Assembly: GCA_947496145.1 (NCBI GenBank)
Contig: CANMBS010000011.1
Location: forward strand, 1 to 64,000
Origin: an uncultured Pseudovibrio sp.
Lineage (GTDB): Bacteria > Pseudomonadota > Alphaproteobacteria > Rhizobiales > Stappiaceae
Direction: 5' to 3'
Length of the DNA stretch: 64,000 nt
The position numbers and the translations under genes were made by a program. Below are positions 55,671-64,000 of this stretch, piece after piece; position 1 is the stretch's first letter, and every line of letters begins with the position of its first letter. The notes beneath the pieces are model-generated. The model had not been told where the DNA came from and ran no database searches. It was given only the letters and a program-made list of their open reading frames with translations.

Positions 55671-55886
55671 GTCTGGTGTACAGGATCAGTCTGGTTGCAG
55701 GATATCATGCTATCTATCTGATCTATTGAGACTCTGGGCAACTATGGAACAAAGAGTGACAGCATCACTAGCGGGTGAGACAAACCGCAGACTTCACATA
55801 GCTGTCATTCGCTGACTACAATATCGCTGCATCTTCAAGATTTCTGTTTGGACTTGTAAACACCAAACGAGACTCGGGAGCATGTT

Positions 55887-56444
55887 GTGAACGCAGTCGT
55901 TTCAGAAGGCGCTTTTCCGGCGCTTGTGTTGAATGCCGATTATAGGCCACTTTCTTACTACCCCTTGTCATTATGGGGGTGGCAGGAAGCGGTGAAGGCT
56001 GTCTTTCTGGAACGGGTTGATATTGTTTCGGAATATGACCAGACGGTTCGCAGTCCAAGTTTTGAGTTTCGTTTGCCAAGTGTTGTGGCGTTAAAGTCCT
56101 TTGTGAAAGCAGAGAGAAACCCTGCTTTTACTCGTTTCAATGTATTCCTGAGAGACAGGTTTCAATGCCAGTATTGCGGATCTCAAAAGGATTTGACGTT
56201 TGACCACCTGATCCCACGCAGCAAAGGTGGGCTGACCACCTGGGGGAATGTTATTACGGCTTGCTCGCCATGCAATTTGCGGAAGTCGAATAAATCCTGG
56301 CAAGAGATGAACATGCGACCGATGCAAATGCCATTTACACCTCGCATTCAGGATTTGCATCGTAATGGGCGTTTGTTTCCGCCAAATTACCTTCACGAAA
56401 GCTGGTTGGATTTCCTCTATTGGGATAGCGAGTTGGAGCCATAA
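55887..56444 (+). CDS. HNH endonuclease
   Basis: 185 residues, start GTG 55887. HNH core: C-Q-Y-C-G...L-T-F-D-H-L-I-P-R-S-K-G-G...NVITACSPCNLRK, two Cys pairs binding zinc plus the catalytic His after D. Housekeeping HNH nuclease of a type common in Alphaproteobacteria, not obviously mobile. Monocistronic. Confidence 0.9.
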   Translation: MNAVVSEGAFPALVLNADYRPLSYYPLSLWGWQEAVKAVFLERVDIVSEYDQTVRSPSFEFRLPSVVALKSFVKAERNPAFTRFNVFLRDRFQCQYCGSQKDLTFDHLIPRSKGGLTTWGNVITACSPCNLRKSNKSWQEMNMRPMQMPFTPRIQDLHRNGRLFPPNYLHESWLDFLYWDSELEP

Positions 56445-56568
56445 ACACGGTTAATCTTTTGTTAGCTATGGCAATCAAATTTGATCCTGACTCCCTATGA
56501 TTAATACTCGTGATACTTCCATTATATTATGCTTGTCATAATTGCGGGCGATGGTGGTAGGCATCACT

Positions 56569-58005
56569 ATGACTTATTTCAAAAAAATTTCTGAGCTACT
56601 GAAGGATTTCAAGCGGTCCGAAGACGGAATGGTTGCGGTTCTTGTTGCTGTTCTTATGGTATTGCTGCTTATTTTTGCAGGAATGGCGATTGATTTCGGG
56701 CGGGCGTACAATACCCGTAGAGCAGTCAACCAAGCTTTAGACACGGCTGTACTCGCGGCTGCTCGAAGTTTAGCAACGACTCAACTTAGTAAGCAAGAAG
56801 TCGAGAAGATTATCTCGACTTACTTTAAAGAGAATATCAAAAGGTCGCTTGGCTCTGACGTTGAGTACACTGTGCCGAATGTAGATTATGATTCTGATGG
56901 AGATACCGTCTCAGCTTCAGCAAGTGCTACTGTTCCGACGTATTTTATCAGGCATATCCCACTAATCACGAAAAACTCTGAAGATGGAGTCGATAGCCTT
57001 TCGGTTTCAGCAAATGCGACGGCTCGCTTTCCTATATCAGATGTTGAAATTGCTGTTGTTGTCGATACGACAGGTTCTATGGGGAATGATATTGAAGCTT
57101 TGAAGACAGCTTCGGAAGACCTTTTGGATGTGCTTCTGCCTGTAGCTAATAATGCCCAAAAGAGTAGAATACGTGTTTCTTATGTGCCTTACTCCTATGG
57201 GGTTCGCTTGGGATTTAAGGACGGTGAGAACCTTGCAAAGAAAGCAACTTTTAACAGAAGCACAGATCAATGTGTTCATTGGCGCATCGGGAGCCAAATG
57301 CTTACTGATAGGAGTCATGATTATGAAGATGAGCGGGAAAGAGTAGATTACATCGGGAGTGATGTGAATCAGTGTTCCAGCGCTCAGCTAATTCCGTTGA
57401 CATCTAATCGAGATGTGCTTCTCGGGTCGATAAATAACCTGTCAGCAGATGGATGGACTGCAGGGCAAATTGGTATCGCCTGGGGATGGTATACCTTGTC
57501 GCCTTCGTGGCGTAACTTCTGGCCAACAGAAAGCGCACCCAACGATTATGGTCAGCAAGGTGTTAGAAAATTTGCCATCCTAATGACAGATGGTGATTTC
57601 AATCAGGTTTATGTTCCGCATTCTACTGGCTACGCTGATTATATGTATCGGCAAAAGATGCGGTACAATAACTATAAACATCATATTGACCCGATGGAAG
57701 GTGGCAAGCTTAAGCGTCGGGACCATGAACAGATTGCCAGCACACTGTCTTGGCGAGAGTACCAAGACTCTTTGGAGAGCGGAATGCCGTTTCAGACTGC
57801 TGTGAACCTATGTCAGCAGATGCGAAACGAGGGAATTGTTATCTATTCTGTGATGTATGGCAGCAGTAGCTTAGGGCAAGAAGTTATGAAGAGCTGTGCG
57901 ACAAGCGAAAAGAACACTTATTATGAGGCCAATAACAAAGCTGATCTTATAGCAGCCTTTACCCGCATCGCTAACGAAATCAAACAGATTTATCTCTCTG
58001 AATAA
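56569..58005 (+). CDS. TadG-like von Willebrand factor A protein
   Basis: 478 residues from ATG 56569; earlier TTG/ATG starts are possible. N-terminal short pre-pilin or membrane segment (MVAVLVAVLMVLLLIFAGMAIDFGRA, about 21-46) as in TadE/TadG, then a vWA domain with metal site D166-x-T-G-S. Ends with an E-rich helix. Normally an outer part of the Tad/Flp pilus; no other tad gene is in the window, so it may be an orphan used for adhesion. Confidence 0.8.
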   Translation: MTYFKKISELLKDFKRSEDGMVAVLVAVLMVLLLIFAGMAIDFGRAYNTRRAVNQALDTAVLAAARSLATTQLSKQEVEKIISTYFKENIKRSLGSDVEYTVPNVDYDSDGDTVSASASATVPTYFIRHIPLITKNSEDGVDSLSVSANATARFPISDVEIAVVVDTTGSMGNDIEALKTASEDLLDVLLPVANNAQKSRIRVSYVPYSYGVRLGFKDGENLAKKATFNRSTDQCVHWRIGSQMLTDRSHDYEDERERVDYIGSDVNQCSSAQLIPLTSNRDVLLGSINNLSADGWTAGQIGIAWGWYTLSPSWRNFWPTESAPNDYGQQGVRKFAILMTDGDFNQVYVPHSTGYADYMYRQKMRYNNYKHHIDPMEGGKLKRRDHEQIASTLSWREYQDSLESGMPFQTAVNLCQQMRNEGIVIYSVMYGSSSLGQEVMKSCATSEKNTYYEANNKADLIAAFTRIANEIKQIYLSE

Positions 58006-58025
58006 CCCGGTTTTTCATTATTAGG

Positions 58026-58055
58026 AAAACCCCGCAGGTAAGGCGGGGTTTTCTT
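58026..58055. terminator. Bidirectional terminator between TadG-like gene and acs
   Basis: Stem aaaaccccgc / gcggggtttt, seven-base loop, with runs of T on both strands. Confidence 0.88.
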
Positions 58056-58079
58056 TGTTCAGTGATAATTTTATGAGGA

Positions 58080-60029
58080 CTATACAGTTTCAGCCTTGTT
58101 CTGGCGGTTGTCTATCAAATCACCGACAACGCCCGGATCTGCCAGAGTTGAGGTGTCACCGAGATTATCGAAACTGTCCTCTGCAATCTTACGCAGAATG
58201 CGGCGCATGATTTTTCCGCTGCGGGTTTTGGGCAGGCCCGGTGCAAACTGGATAAGATCTGGTGATGCAATTGGGCCAATCTCAGCTCGCACGTGCTTTA
58301 CCAGCTTCTTCTTCAGCTCTTCGGATGGCTCCAAGCCCTCCATAAGGGTGACGTAAGCATAGATACCCTGTCCTTTGATGTCGTGTGGATAGCCAACGAC
58401 TGCAGCTTCTGAGACGTCTGGATGAGCAACAAGGGCGCTTTCTACCTCTGCGGTTCCCATGCGGTGACCAGATACGTTGATCACATCATCTACGCGGCCT
58501 GTGATCCAATAGTAGCCGTCTTCATCACGACGACAGCCATCGCCGGTGAAATAGTAGCCTTTGTAGGTTGCAAAGTATGTCTGTACAAATCGATCATGAT
58601 CTCCGTAGACGGTTCGCATCTGACCGGGCCAACTGTCTGTGATGACAAGGTTACCTTCGGTTGCCCCTTCCTGGACGTTGCCTTCTGCGTCAACGATTGC
58701 TGGCTGGACACCAAAGAATGGGCGGGTTGCTGATCCAGGCTTAAGATCTGTCGCGCCAGGAAGAGGCGTGATCAGGATGCCTCCAGTTTCAGTTTGCCAC
58801 CATGTGTCCATGATTGGGCAGCGTTTGTCGCCTACGACATTGTTATACCAATGCCATGCTTCTGGATTGATTGGCTCACCCACAGACGCAAGAATGCGCA
58901 GAGATTTACGGGAAGTCTTAGTTACATGCTCTTCGCCAGCGCCCATCAAGGCGCGAATTGCAGTTGGGGCGGTGTAGAAGCTATTGACCTTATGTTTATC
59001 GCAAACATCCCAAAAGCGAGAAGGGGTTGGGTAGGTTGGAACGCCTTCAAACATGAGCGTTGTAGCGCCGTTTGCCAGTGGACCGTAAAGAATGTAGCTG
59101 TGACCGGTGACCCAACCAACATCTGCGGTGCACCAGTAAACCTCACCGGGGCGGTAATCGAAGATATACTGATGGGTCATTGAAGCGTAGACAAGGTAAC
59201 CACCAGAAGTGTGCATCACTCCCTTCGGCTTGCCAGTTGACCCAGATGTATAAAGGATGAAAAGCGGATCTTCAGCGTTCATTTCTGCTGGTGGGCAGTC
59301 AGTTGAAACCTTTTCGGTTTCTTCATGATACCAAAGATCACGACCTTCCATCATGTTGATGTCGCCACCGGTACGTTTTACGACGAACACCTTATCGACG
59401 TTGCCACATTTCTCAATAGCCCGGTCTGTATTGTCTTTGAGCGGTACGGTTCTGCCGCCACGAACACCCTCGTCGGCAGTGATTACGAAGCGGGATGCAC
59501 AACCTTCGATACGATCTGCCAGACTGTCAGGTGAGAAGCCTCCGAAGACGACGGAGTGAACAGCACCAATACGGGCGCAGGCGAGCATTGCATAAGCGGC
59601 TTCCGGGATCATCGGCATGTAGACGGTAACACGATCACCTTTCTTCACACCGTTGGCGAGGAGCATATTCGCACAGCGGTTTACGGCTTCTGACAGCTCA
59701 TTGTAGGTGATGGTTTTACTTTCGTCCGGCTCATCGCCTTCCCAAATGATTGCTGGTTGATCTCCACGCTCTGCCAGATGGCGGTCAATACAGTTGGCGG
59801 CAACATTCAATGTACCGTCTTCGAACCACTTGATGGAAACATTGTGGTAGTCGTAGGAGGTGTTTTTAACTTTCGTATATGGCTTTATCCAGTCGATCCG
59901 TTTGCCGTGCTCTCCCCAGAACTGGTCGGGATCTTCTACGGACTGCTTATACATTTTTAGGTATTGCTCATTGTTGAGCAGGGCATTTTCGGCCATTTCA
60001 GCCGATACTGGATATACGTCACCAGTCAT
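58080..60029 (-). CDS. acs: Acetyl-CoA synthetase
   Basis: Activates acetate to acetyl-CoA via acetyl-AMP. 649 residues. P-loop-like [11 protein letters not shown] (about 265), the core [19 protein letters not shown] and the C-terminal acetylation-site lysine in [13 protein letters not shown] are all in place. Acetylation-sensitive activity is expected. Confidence 0.97.
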   Translation of the reverse strand: MTGDVYPVSAEMAENALLNNEQYLKMYKQSVEDPDQFWGEHGKRIDWIKPYTKVKNTSYDYHNVSIKWFEDGTLNVAANCIDRHLAERGDQPAIIWEGDEPDESKTITYNELSEAVNRCANMLLANGVKKGDRVTVYMPMIPEAAYAMLACARIGAVHSVVFGGFSPDSLADRIEGCASRFVITADEGVRGGRTVPLKDNTDRAIEKCGNVDKVFVVKRTGGDINMMEGRDLWYHEETEKVSTDCPPAEMNAEDPLFILYTSGSTGKPKGVMHTSGGYLVYASMTHQYIFDYRPGEVYWCTADVGWVTGHSYILYGPLANGATTLMFEGVPTYPTPSRFWDVCDKHKVNSFYTAPTAIRALMGAGEEHVTKTSRKSLRILASVGEPINPEAWHWYNNVVGDKRCPIMDTWWQTETGGILITPLPGATDLKPGSATRPFFGVQPAIVDAEGNVQEGATEGNLVITDSWPGQMRTVYGDHDRFVQTYFATYKGYYFTGDGCRRDEDGYYWITGRVDDVINVSGHRMGTAEVESALVAHPDVSEAAVVGYPHDIKGQGIYAYVTLMEGLEPSEELKKKLVKHVRAEIGPIASPDLIQFAPGLPKTRSGKIMRRILRKIAEDSFDNLGDTSTLADPGVVGDLIDNRQNKAETV

Positions 60030-60345
60030 GTTCTTTCTCCCAATTCCTCCATGGGTAAATACATACCCGACTCCTGTGGCGCATTATGGGCAGCTGACGT
60101 TGGGGCGTCCAGCGAATATGATTCGAACTTTCGTAGGCTCTATTGCTGTTAGTTGTGTGCAAATTGCACAATTAAGCAGCAAGTTGATCAACTAAAGTGG
60201 GATGCGTGGCATTGAAAGTGGGGCAAAAGGTAATGAAAAGGAAGAAATGTAGCAGGGATAGCAAGAACCACACGAGTTCCTGCAGGAATCACTGCCGTAA
60301 GAAAAGGGCGGTGAGAGGAAGAGAAGCGGTTCTCTTCCTGAGTAG
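60030..60345. other. Spacer between GST and acs
   Basis: 316 bp that must hold the acs promoter (minus). I see no RNA gene, no repeat and only minor dyads. Confidence 0.5.
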
Positions 60346-60948
60346 CTAGGACGCTGCCGAGACTTTTTGGTTTGCTTTTGCCAATGCAGGGCGTGCAAGT
60401 ACTCGTTTAAAGTAATCGCTGACCTGACCCTCTGGCCATTCAAACTTGGAGGACTTTGCCCAAATTGCGCAGTGGCCGATAATGATGTCAGCAATTGTGA
60501 AGGTATCTCCCATCGCCCATGTATTTCCATGTAGGCGCAGTTCAAGCTGTTTCATGGAGTTGCTCCATTCATCCCGGCAAGCGGGTTTGATATCAGGGAC
60601 GCGCATTTCTTCCGGATGAACAAAGGAGTGTTTAGCGGCCATCCAGAGAATAGAGTCCATTTCGTCCAGTGCGAAGTTTGTGAAGCTGTCTTGTCTTGCT
60701 CGGTCAATACTGCCAGCGGGGAAAGTTAATCCTGCATGCTTATCTGCCAGATAGGTGCAGATGGCAGTTGAATCGTAGATGATATCTTCGCCTATAATCA
60801 AAGCAGGGATTTTGCCTGATGGATTGACCGCCTTAATCTCTTTCTGGTGTGGCTTACTAACTACGATCTCATAGGGTAAATCCAGCTCTTCCAGCAGCCA
60901 GAGTACACGCATAGTTCGTGATTGCGGATGTCCGATAACTTTGTACAT
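60346..60948 (-). CDS. Glutathione S-transferase-like protein
   Basis: 200 residues. N-terminal thioredoxin fold (GHPQSRTMRVLWLLEELDLPYEI, then PSGKIPALI) and the C-terminal helical domain ending in F-K-R-V-L-A-R-P-A-L. A serine/cysteine thiol site near the N terminus is expected; substrate unknown. Monocistronic, reads away from the long spacer. Confidence 0.85.
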   Translation of the reverse strand: MYKVIGHPQSRTMRVLWLLEELDLPYEIVVSKPHQKEIKAVNPSGKIPALIIGEDIIYDSTAICTYLADKHAGLTFPAGSIDRARQDSFTNFALDEMDSILWMAAKHSFVHPEEMRVPDIKPACRDEWSNSMKQLELRLHGNTWAMGDTFTIADIIIGHCAIWAKSSKFEWPEGQVSDYFKRVLARPALAKANQKVSAAS

Positions 60949-61441
60949 TGGGTTCTCCTCTTCACTTAATCATCCCTCGGGAACCTCTTAAATGAAAGAG
61001 GTATCGACAGTGATCTGAGGATAAGTCTCACAGTGCCATGCTTGTGTCTCCTGACTGGTGTTTTTGAACAGTAACAGGACCATGTGCTTTGATGGAGATG
61101 GGTTTTAAATGGGTAATGAGACTTTTGGTTCCTTAGAACTGAAGGGGTGATTGTTGCAGCGCGTATTTGATAGCGTGTCTTTGGCAGGTAACCATCAGAC
61201 AAGAAACTACTAAAATATTTGGAATTAAGGTCTTATTGCTGATATTGTCACCCGATATATCGGGAAAGATATCCTACTCTATTTCGAGTGTTTGGTGACA
61301 TAGTTTTTATTGTTTGTTCTTACTGTGTTACCTAGCGGCAAGTTAAGCTGATCATATAACTAACCTGACAACAGAGCTATTGCTGTTTGTACTGCAAAGA
61401 GTGTTTGCTTGATAAGATAGTAGGCGTGGAGCAACAATATC
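60949..61441. other. Long spacer with a perfect palindrome
   Basis: 493 bp between GST (-) and the carboxypeptidase (+). A perfect 14-bp palindrome, cccgatatatcggg, lies at 61251-61264, 178 bp before the carboxypeptidase's likely ribosome site. No RNA gene is seen. The small minus-strand frame at 60966-61202 has no family resemblance and is not called. Confidence 0.5.
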
Positions 61442-62785
61442 GTGACTTTTTCGGTTTATTGGATTGCGCAGAAAATACGATTTTACTCTGTATTTGTTGT
61501 CGCTTTGGCTTCATTTGCTGTTCATGCAAGAGCTGATGTCGCTTCCTGGCTGGTTATGGATGCGGATACTGGCCGTGTTCTGGAACAAAATGCAGCCTTT
61601 GATCGCTGGTATCCTGCGTCTCTTACAAAAATGATGACGGCCTATATCGCTTTTCATTATACCTCTAAGGGTGAGATGGGCATGAACGATATGGTAGTCG
61701 TCTCTCAAAATGCGTTAAACCAACCGCCGAGTAAAATGGGGTTTAAGGTTGGGACTGCCATCACCCTCGACAATGCATTGAAGATGGTTCTCGTGAAATC
61801 AGCGAACGATATTGCGGTAGCGATTGCAGAACGAGTAGGAGGTACAGAAGAAAATTTCATTGAGATAATGAATGAAGCAGCCCGTCGTTTGGGAATGGCG
61901 CACACGACTTTTGTGAATCCGCATGGTTTACCAGATAACCGACAGATTACCAGTGCGCGAGATATGGGGCTATTAGCTCGCGCGCTGTGGAACGAGTTTC
62001 CACAGTATCGGGCTTTTATGAGCCATCCTGGTATTCGGTTTGGGCGCCGGACTTTTAAGTCTGGAAACCGTGATTTTCTTCTGAGAACGGTTGGCGCGAA
62101 TGGGATGAAAACGGGTTATATTTGTAATTCAGGATTTAATGTTGCTACATCAGCAACACGTAACGGGCGCACCATTATTGCTATTGTTATGGGGGCGGGC
62201 TCCAGTCTGGAGCGGGCGGCTTTTGCTAAGAAGCTGATTGATTCTGGGTTTTCAACGAACTCTGGCACTCATATCTCGTCTTTGCGAGGTCGCGGAAGCA
62301 GCACTCCGCCAGCAGATGGATATTGCAAGCGTAATAAGAGGCCAACGGCACAACAGCTGGTTGACCGCTTTGGAAGTAACCGTGGTTCAGTGAGTTTGAT
62401 GGCGTATGCAGATTCTGCAAGCTCCAGTCCAAAAGGAAGGTCTATTCGCCTTTCTAAGAAGAAAGTGAACTGGGGACTGGTTTATGAAGAAATTTTGGGT
62501 TCCCAGTTGAAGTCTTATGCGCCAGTGACAGTTAGAGTTGGAAGAGAACGGCCTGTGGTTGCGATTAGAAACCTGGGAAATGCGGTGCCTCTTCCTTCTC
62601 CTAAACCAGGAACTCAGAGTTATACGGAAAGACAGTCTACAGGCGGGATACCTCAGCCAGATTTGAATGTGCCTGTAGGGAGAGGGGCTTCTCTTCAGCC
62701 GATAAACTCAAAATCTAAACAGAGTTTGTTTGGAAGCCCGGGTGGCCTCTATGCTAATACGTCGATCTTGGATAAAAGGCAGTGA
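61442..62785 (+). CDS. Serine-type D-Ala-D-Ala carboxypeptidase (PBP5/6 type)
   Basis: 447 residues, GTG start 61442 with ggag at 61429. Signal peptide (FYSVFVVALASFAVHARA). Penicillin-binding motifs: S60-L-T-K63, S-A-N and K-T-G. A basic low-complexity C-terminal part replaces the usual amphipathic anchor. It trims peptidoglycan pentapeptides in the periplasm. Monocistronic. Confidence 0.92.
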   Translation: MTFSVYWIAQKIRFYSVFVVALASFAVHARADVASWLVMDADTGRVLEQNAAFDRWYPASLTKMMTAYIAFHYTSKGEMGMNDMVVVSQNALNQPPSKMGFKVGTAITLDNALKMVLVKSANDIAVAIAERVGGTEENFIEIMNEAARRLGMAHTTFVNPHGLPDNRQITSARDMGLLARALWNEFPQYRAFMSHPGIRFGRRTFKSGNRDFLLRTVGANGMKTGYICNSGFNVATSATRNGRTIIAIVMGAGSSLERAAFAKKLIDSGFSTNSGTHISSLRGRGSSTPPADGYCKRNKRPTAQQLVDRFGSNRGSVSLMAYADSASSSPKGRSIRLSKKKVNWGLVYEEILGSQLKSYAPVTVRVGRERPVVAIRNLGNAVPLPSPKPGTQSYTERQSTGGIPQPDLNVPVGRGASLQPINSKSKQSLFGSPGGLYANTSILDKRQ

Positions 62786-62906
62786 TCAGAAAGCAGTTTG
62801 CCTCATTCCTGACTAAGCAAGCTGCTTTGAGTTTGTTTTGTGCGTTCTCGCTGGCCTTTAATGTGGCTATATAGGAATGCATGCCAGCGACAGGCAGTAT
62901 TGAATA

Positions 62907-64000
62907 ATGGCTACATCACCAGAACGGAGAATGCCTCCAACCCCAATCCCTTTGAGTGTGATCACGGGTTTCTTAGGGGCAGGAAAAACAACGCTCCTCA
63001 ACCAAATTCTCAAAGAGCCTGTTCTGGAAAACACTGCTGTTATCATCAACGAGTTTGGTGAGATTGGATTAGACCACTTGCTGGTTGATACCATTGATGA
63101 TGGCATCATTGAGCTTTCATCTGGTTGCTTGTGCTGCACTATTCGGGGAGATTTGATCAACACACTAGAAGATATTTTACGCCGTATTGACAATGGGCGT
63201 ATGAAAAAGATCGATCGTGTGATTATCGAAACAACCGGGTTAGCCGATCCGGCTCCTGTGCTCCACACAGTGATGCTGCATCCATATTTAGTTATGCGAT
63301 ATCGTCTTGATGGCGTAGTTACGCTAGTAGATGCAGTGAACGGGCTGGATACCATTCATTCTCATGAAGAAGCGGTAAAGCAGGTTGCTGTTGCAGACCG
63401 AATTGTGCTTACGAAGACTGATTTGCAGGAACCATCAGAGGCATTTCTGGCTGAGTTGAAGCATCTGAACCCTGGGGCAAGTGTGTTGAATGCGCAAGAT
63501 GAGGCTACAACAGCAGCAGCACTCATCAACTGTGGTCTATACAATCCCGAAACCAAAATTCCTGATGTCCAAAAATGGTTGCAGGAAGAGGCGTATAAAG
63601 ACGATCACGATCACCACCATGATGATCATGGTCATTCTCACGCTCACCATCATGATCCAAATCGGCATGGCAAAGATATTCGCGCGTTCACGCTTGAAAC
63701 AGGTCGAGCCATTCCGAGTGCGGCTTTGGATATGTTTCTGGACTTACTGCGTTCTGCACACGGACCCAAACTCTTGCGCGTAAAAGGTATTATTAAGACC
63801 GTGGAACAGCCTGAGAGACCACTGGTTATTCATGGTGTCCAACATGTGTTTCACCCGCCTGCACAGCTTTCTGAGTGGCCTGATGCAGATCATAGAACGC
63901 GACTTGTATTCATTACCAAAGGATTACCTGAAGGTTTTGTGAAGAAGATGTTTGATGCTTTTACAGGTGGTGTTGCTGCGGACACGCCTGATCGTACTGC
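62907..64000 (+). CDS. COG0523 (CobW/ZigA-type) metallochaperone GTPase, truncated by window
   Basis: Start ATG 62907; open to the window edge (at least 364 residues). Walker A GFLGAGKTT (about 20), CxCC metal site in SSGCLCCTIRGD, switch NEFGE and VVTLVDA. A histidine- and aspartate-rich loop, from about residue 232 (D-D-H-D-H-H-H...H-H-H-D), is typical of zinc or cobalt handling members. Metal specificity (Zn, Co, nitrile hydratase) cannot be told by eye. Confidence 0.9.
   Translation, partial: MATSPERRMPPTPIPLSVITGFLGAGKTTLLNQILKEPVLENTAVIINEFGEIGLDHLLVDTIDDGIIELSSGCLCCTIRGDLINTLEDILRRIDNGRMKKIDRVIIETTGLADPAPVLHTVMLHPYLVMRYRLDGVVTLVDAVNGLDTIHSHEEAVKQVAVADRIVLTKTDLQEPSEAFLAELKHLNPGASVLNAQDEATTAAALINCGLYNPETKIPDVQKWLQEEAYKDDHDHHHDDHGHSHAHHHDPNRHGKDIRAFTLETGRAIPSAALDMFLDLLRSAHGPKLLRVKGIIKTVEQPERPLVIHGVQHVFHPPAQLSEWPDADHRTRLVFITKGLPEGFVKKMFDAFTGGVAADTPDRT

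Noticed and set aside
60966-61202. 78-codon minus-strand gene
   Set aside because: No ribosome site or family resemblance; composition not gene-like.

Overview
The window is 64 kb of bacterial chromosome from an alphaproteobacterium, most likely a marine Hyphomicrobiales (Rhizobiales) member close to Pseudovibrio/Stappiaceae. That placement is inferred from gene order and protein character: an Irr-type Fur regulator next to fabA-fabB-fabI, the gene set dnaQ-coaE-aroE-maf-ppsR / hemE-hemJ-rho / mnmE-mnmG-rsmG-parA-parB, and canonical parS sites. No database search was possible. I found no rRNA, tRNA, CRISPR array or intact insertion sequence.

Layout. 1-1394 is non-coding and holds an array of roughly 240-bp palindrome-rich intergenic repeats that runs into a second, longer repeat module. 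The same composite recurs at about 39717-40386. Then come mutS (-), maeB (+), a very large unusual gene (6804-10310, +), an SH3 protein, trpF-trpB, an HTH-methyltransferase DNA repair protein, a DUF2244-like protein, nth, irr, fabA-fabB-fabI, a second SH3 protein and a D-2-hydroxyacid dehydrogenase. 20573-38633 is the replication-origin neighbourhood. The cluster ppsR-maf-aroE-coaE-dnaQ points left and hemE-hemJ-rho points right from a 382-bp AT-rich gap (24268-24649), which I propose as oriC. mnmE, mnmG, rsmG, parA and parB follow, with a cluster of parS sites at 30.4-36.2 kb. 38.9-48.1 kb holds a small membrane gene, the second repeat composite, leuS-lptE-holA, a YggS-type gene and two tandem alpha/beta hydrolases. 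48.2-52.9 kb is the ffh / chorismate mutase / rpsP-rimM-trmD-rplS block. The end carries a metallophosphoesterase, leuC, an HNH nuclease, a TadG-like vWA protein, acs, a GST, a penicillin-binding carboxypeptidase and a COG0523 GTPase cut by the window edge.

Most of the window is conserved housekeeping: mismatch and base-excision repair, lipid and haem synthesis, chromosome origin and partition, tRNA modification, translation and the SRP. The standout is the 1168-residue protein at 6804-10310. It has about nine degenerate ~70-residue alpha-helical repeats followed by a C-terminal domain whose residues Q959, C964, H1115 and N1131 reproduce the layout of the eukaryotic Josephin (ataxin-3) deubiquitinase catalytic centre. 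This makes it a candidate host-directed ubiquitin protease. Other points worth checking are the oriC and parS region (including parS-like sites inside genes that all read as Ser-Arg-Glu), a possible ~110-nt RNA with its own promoter and terminator before ffh, trpFB without trpA, and the two-copy composite repeat.
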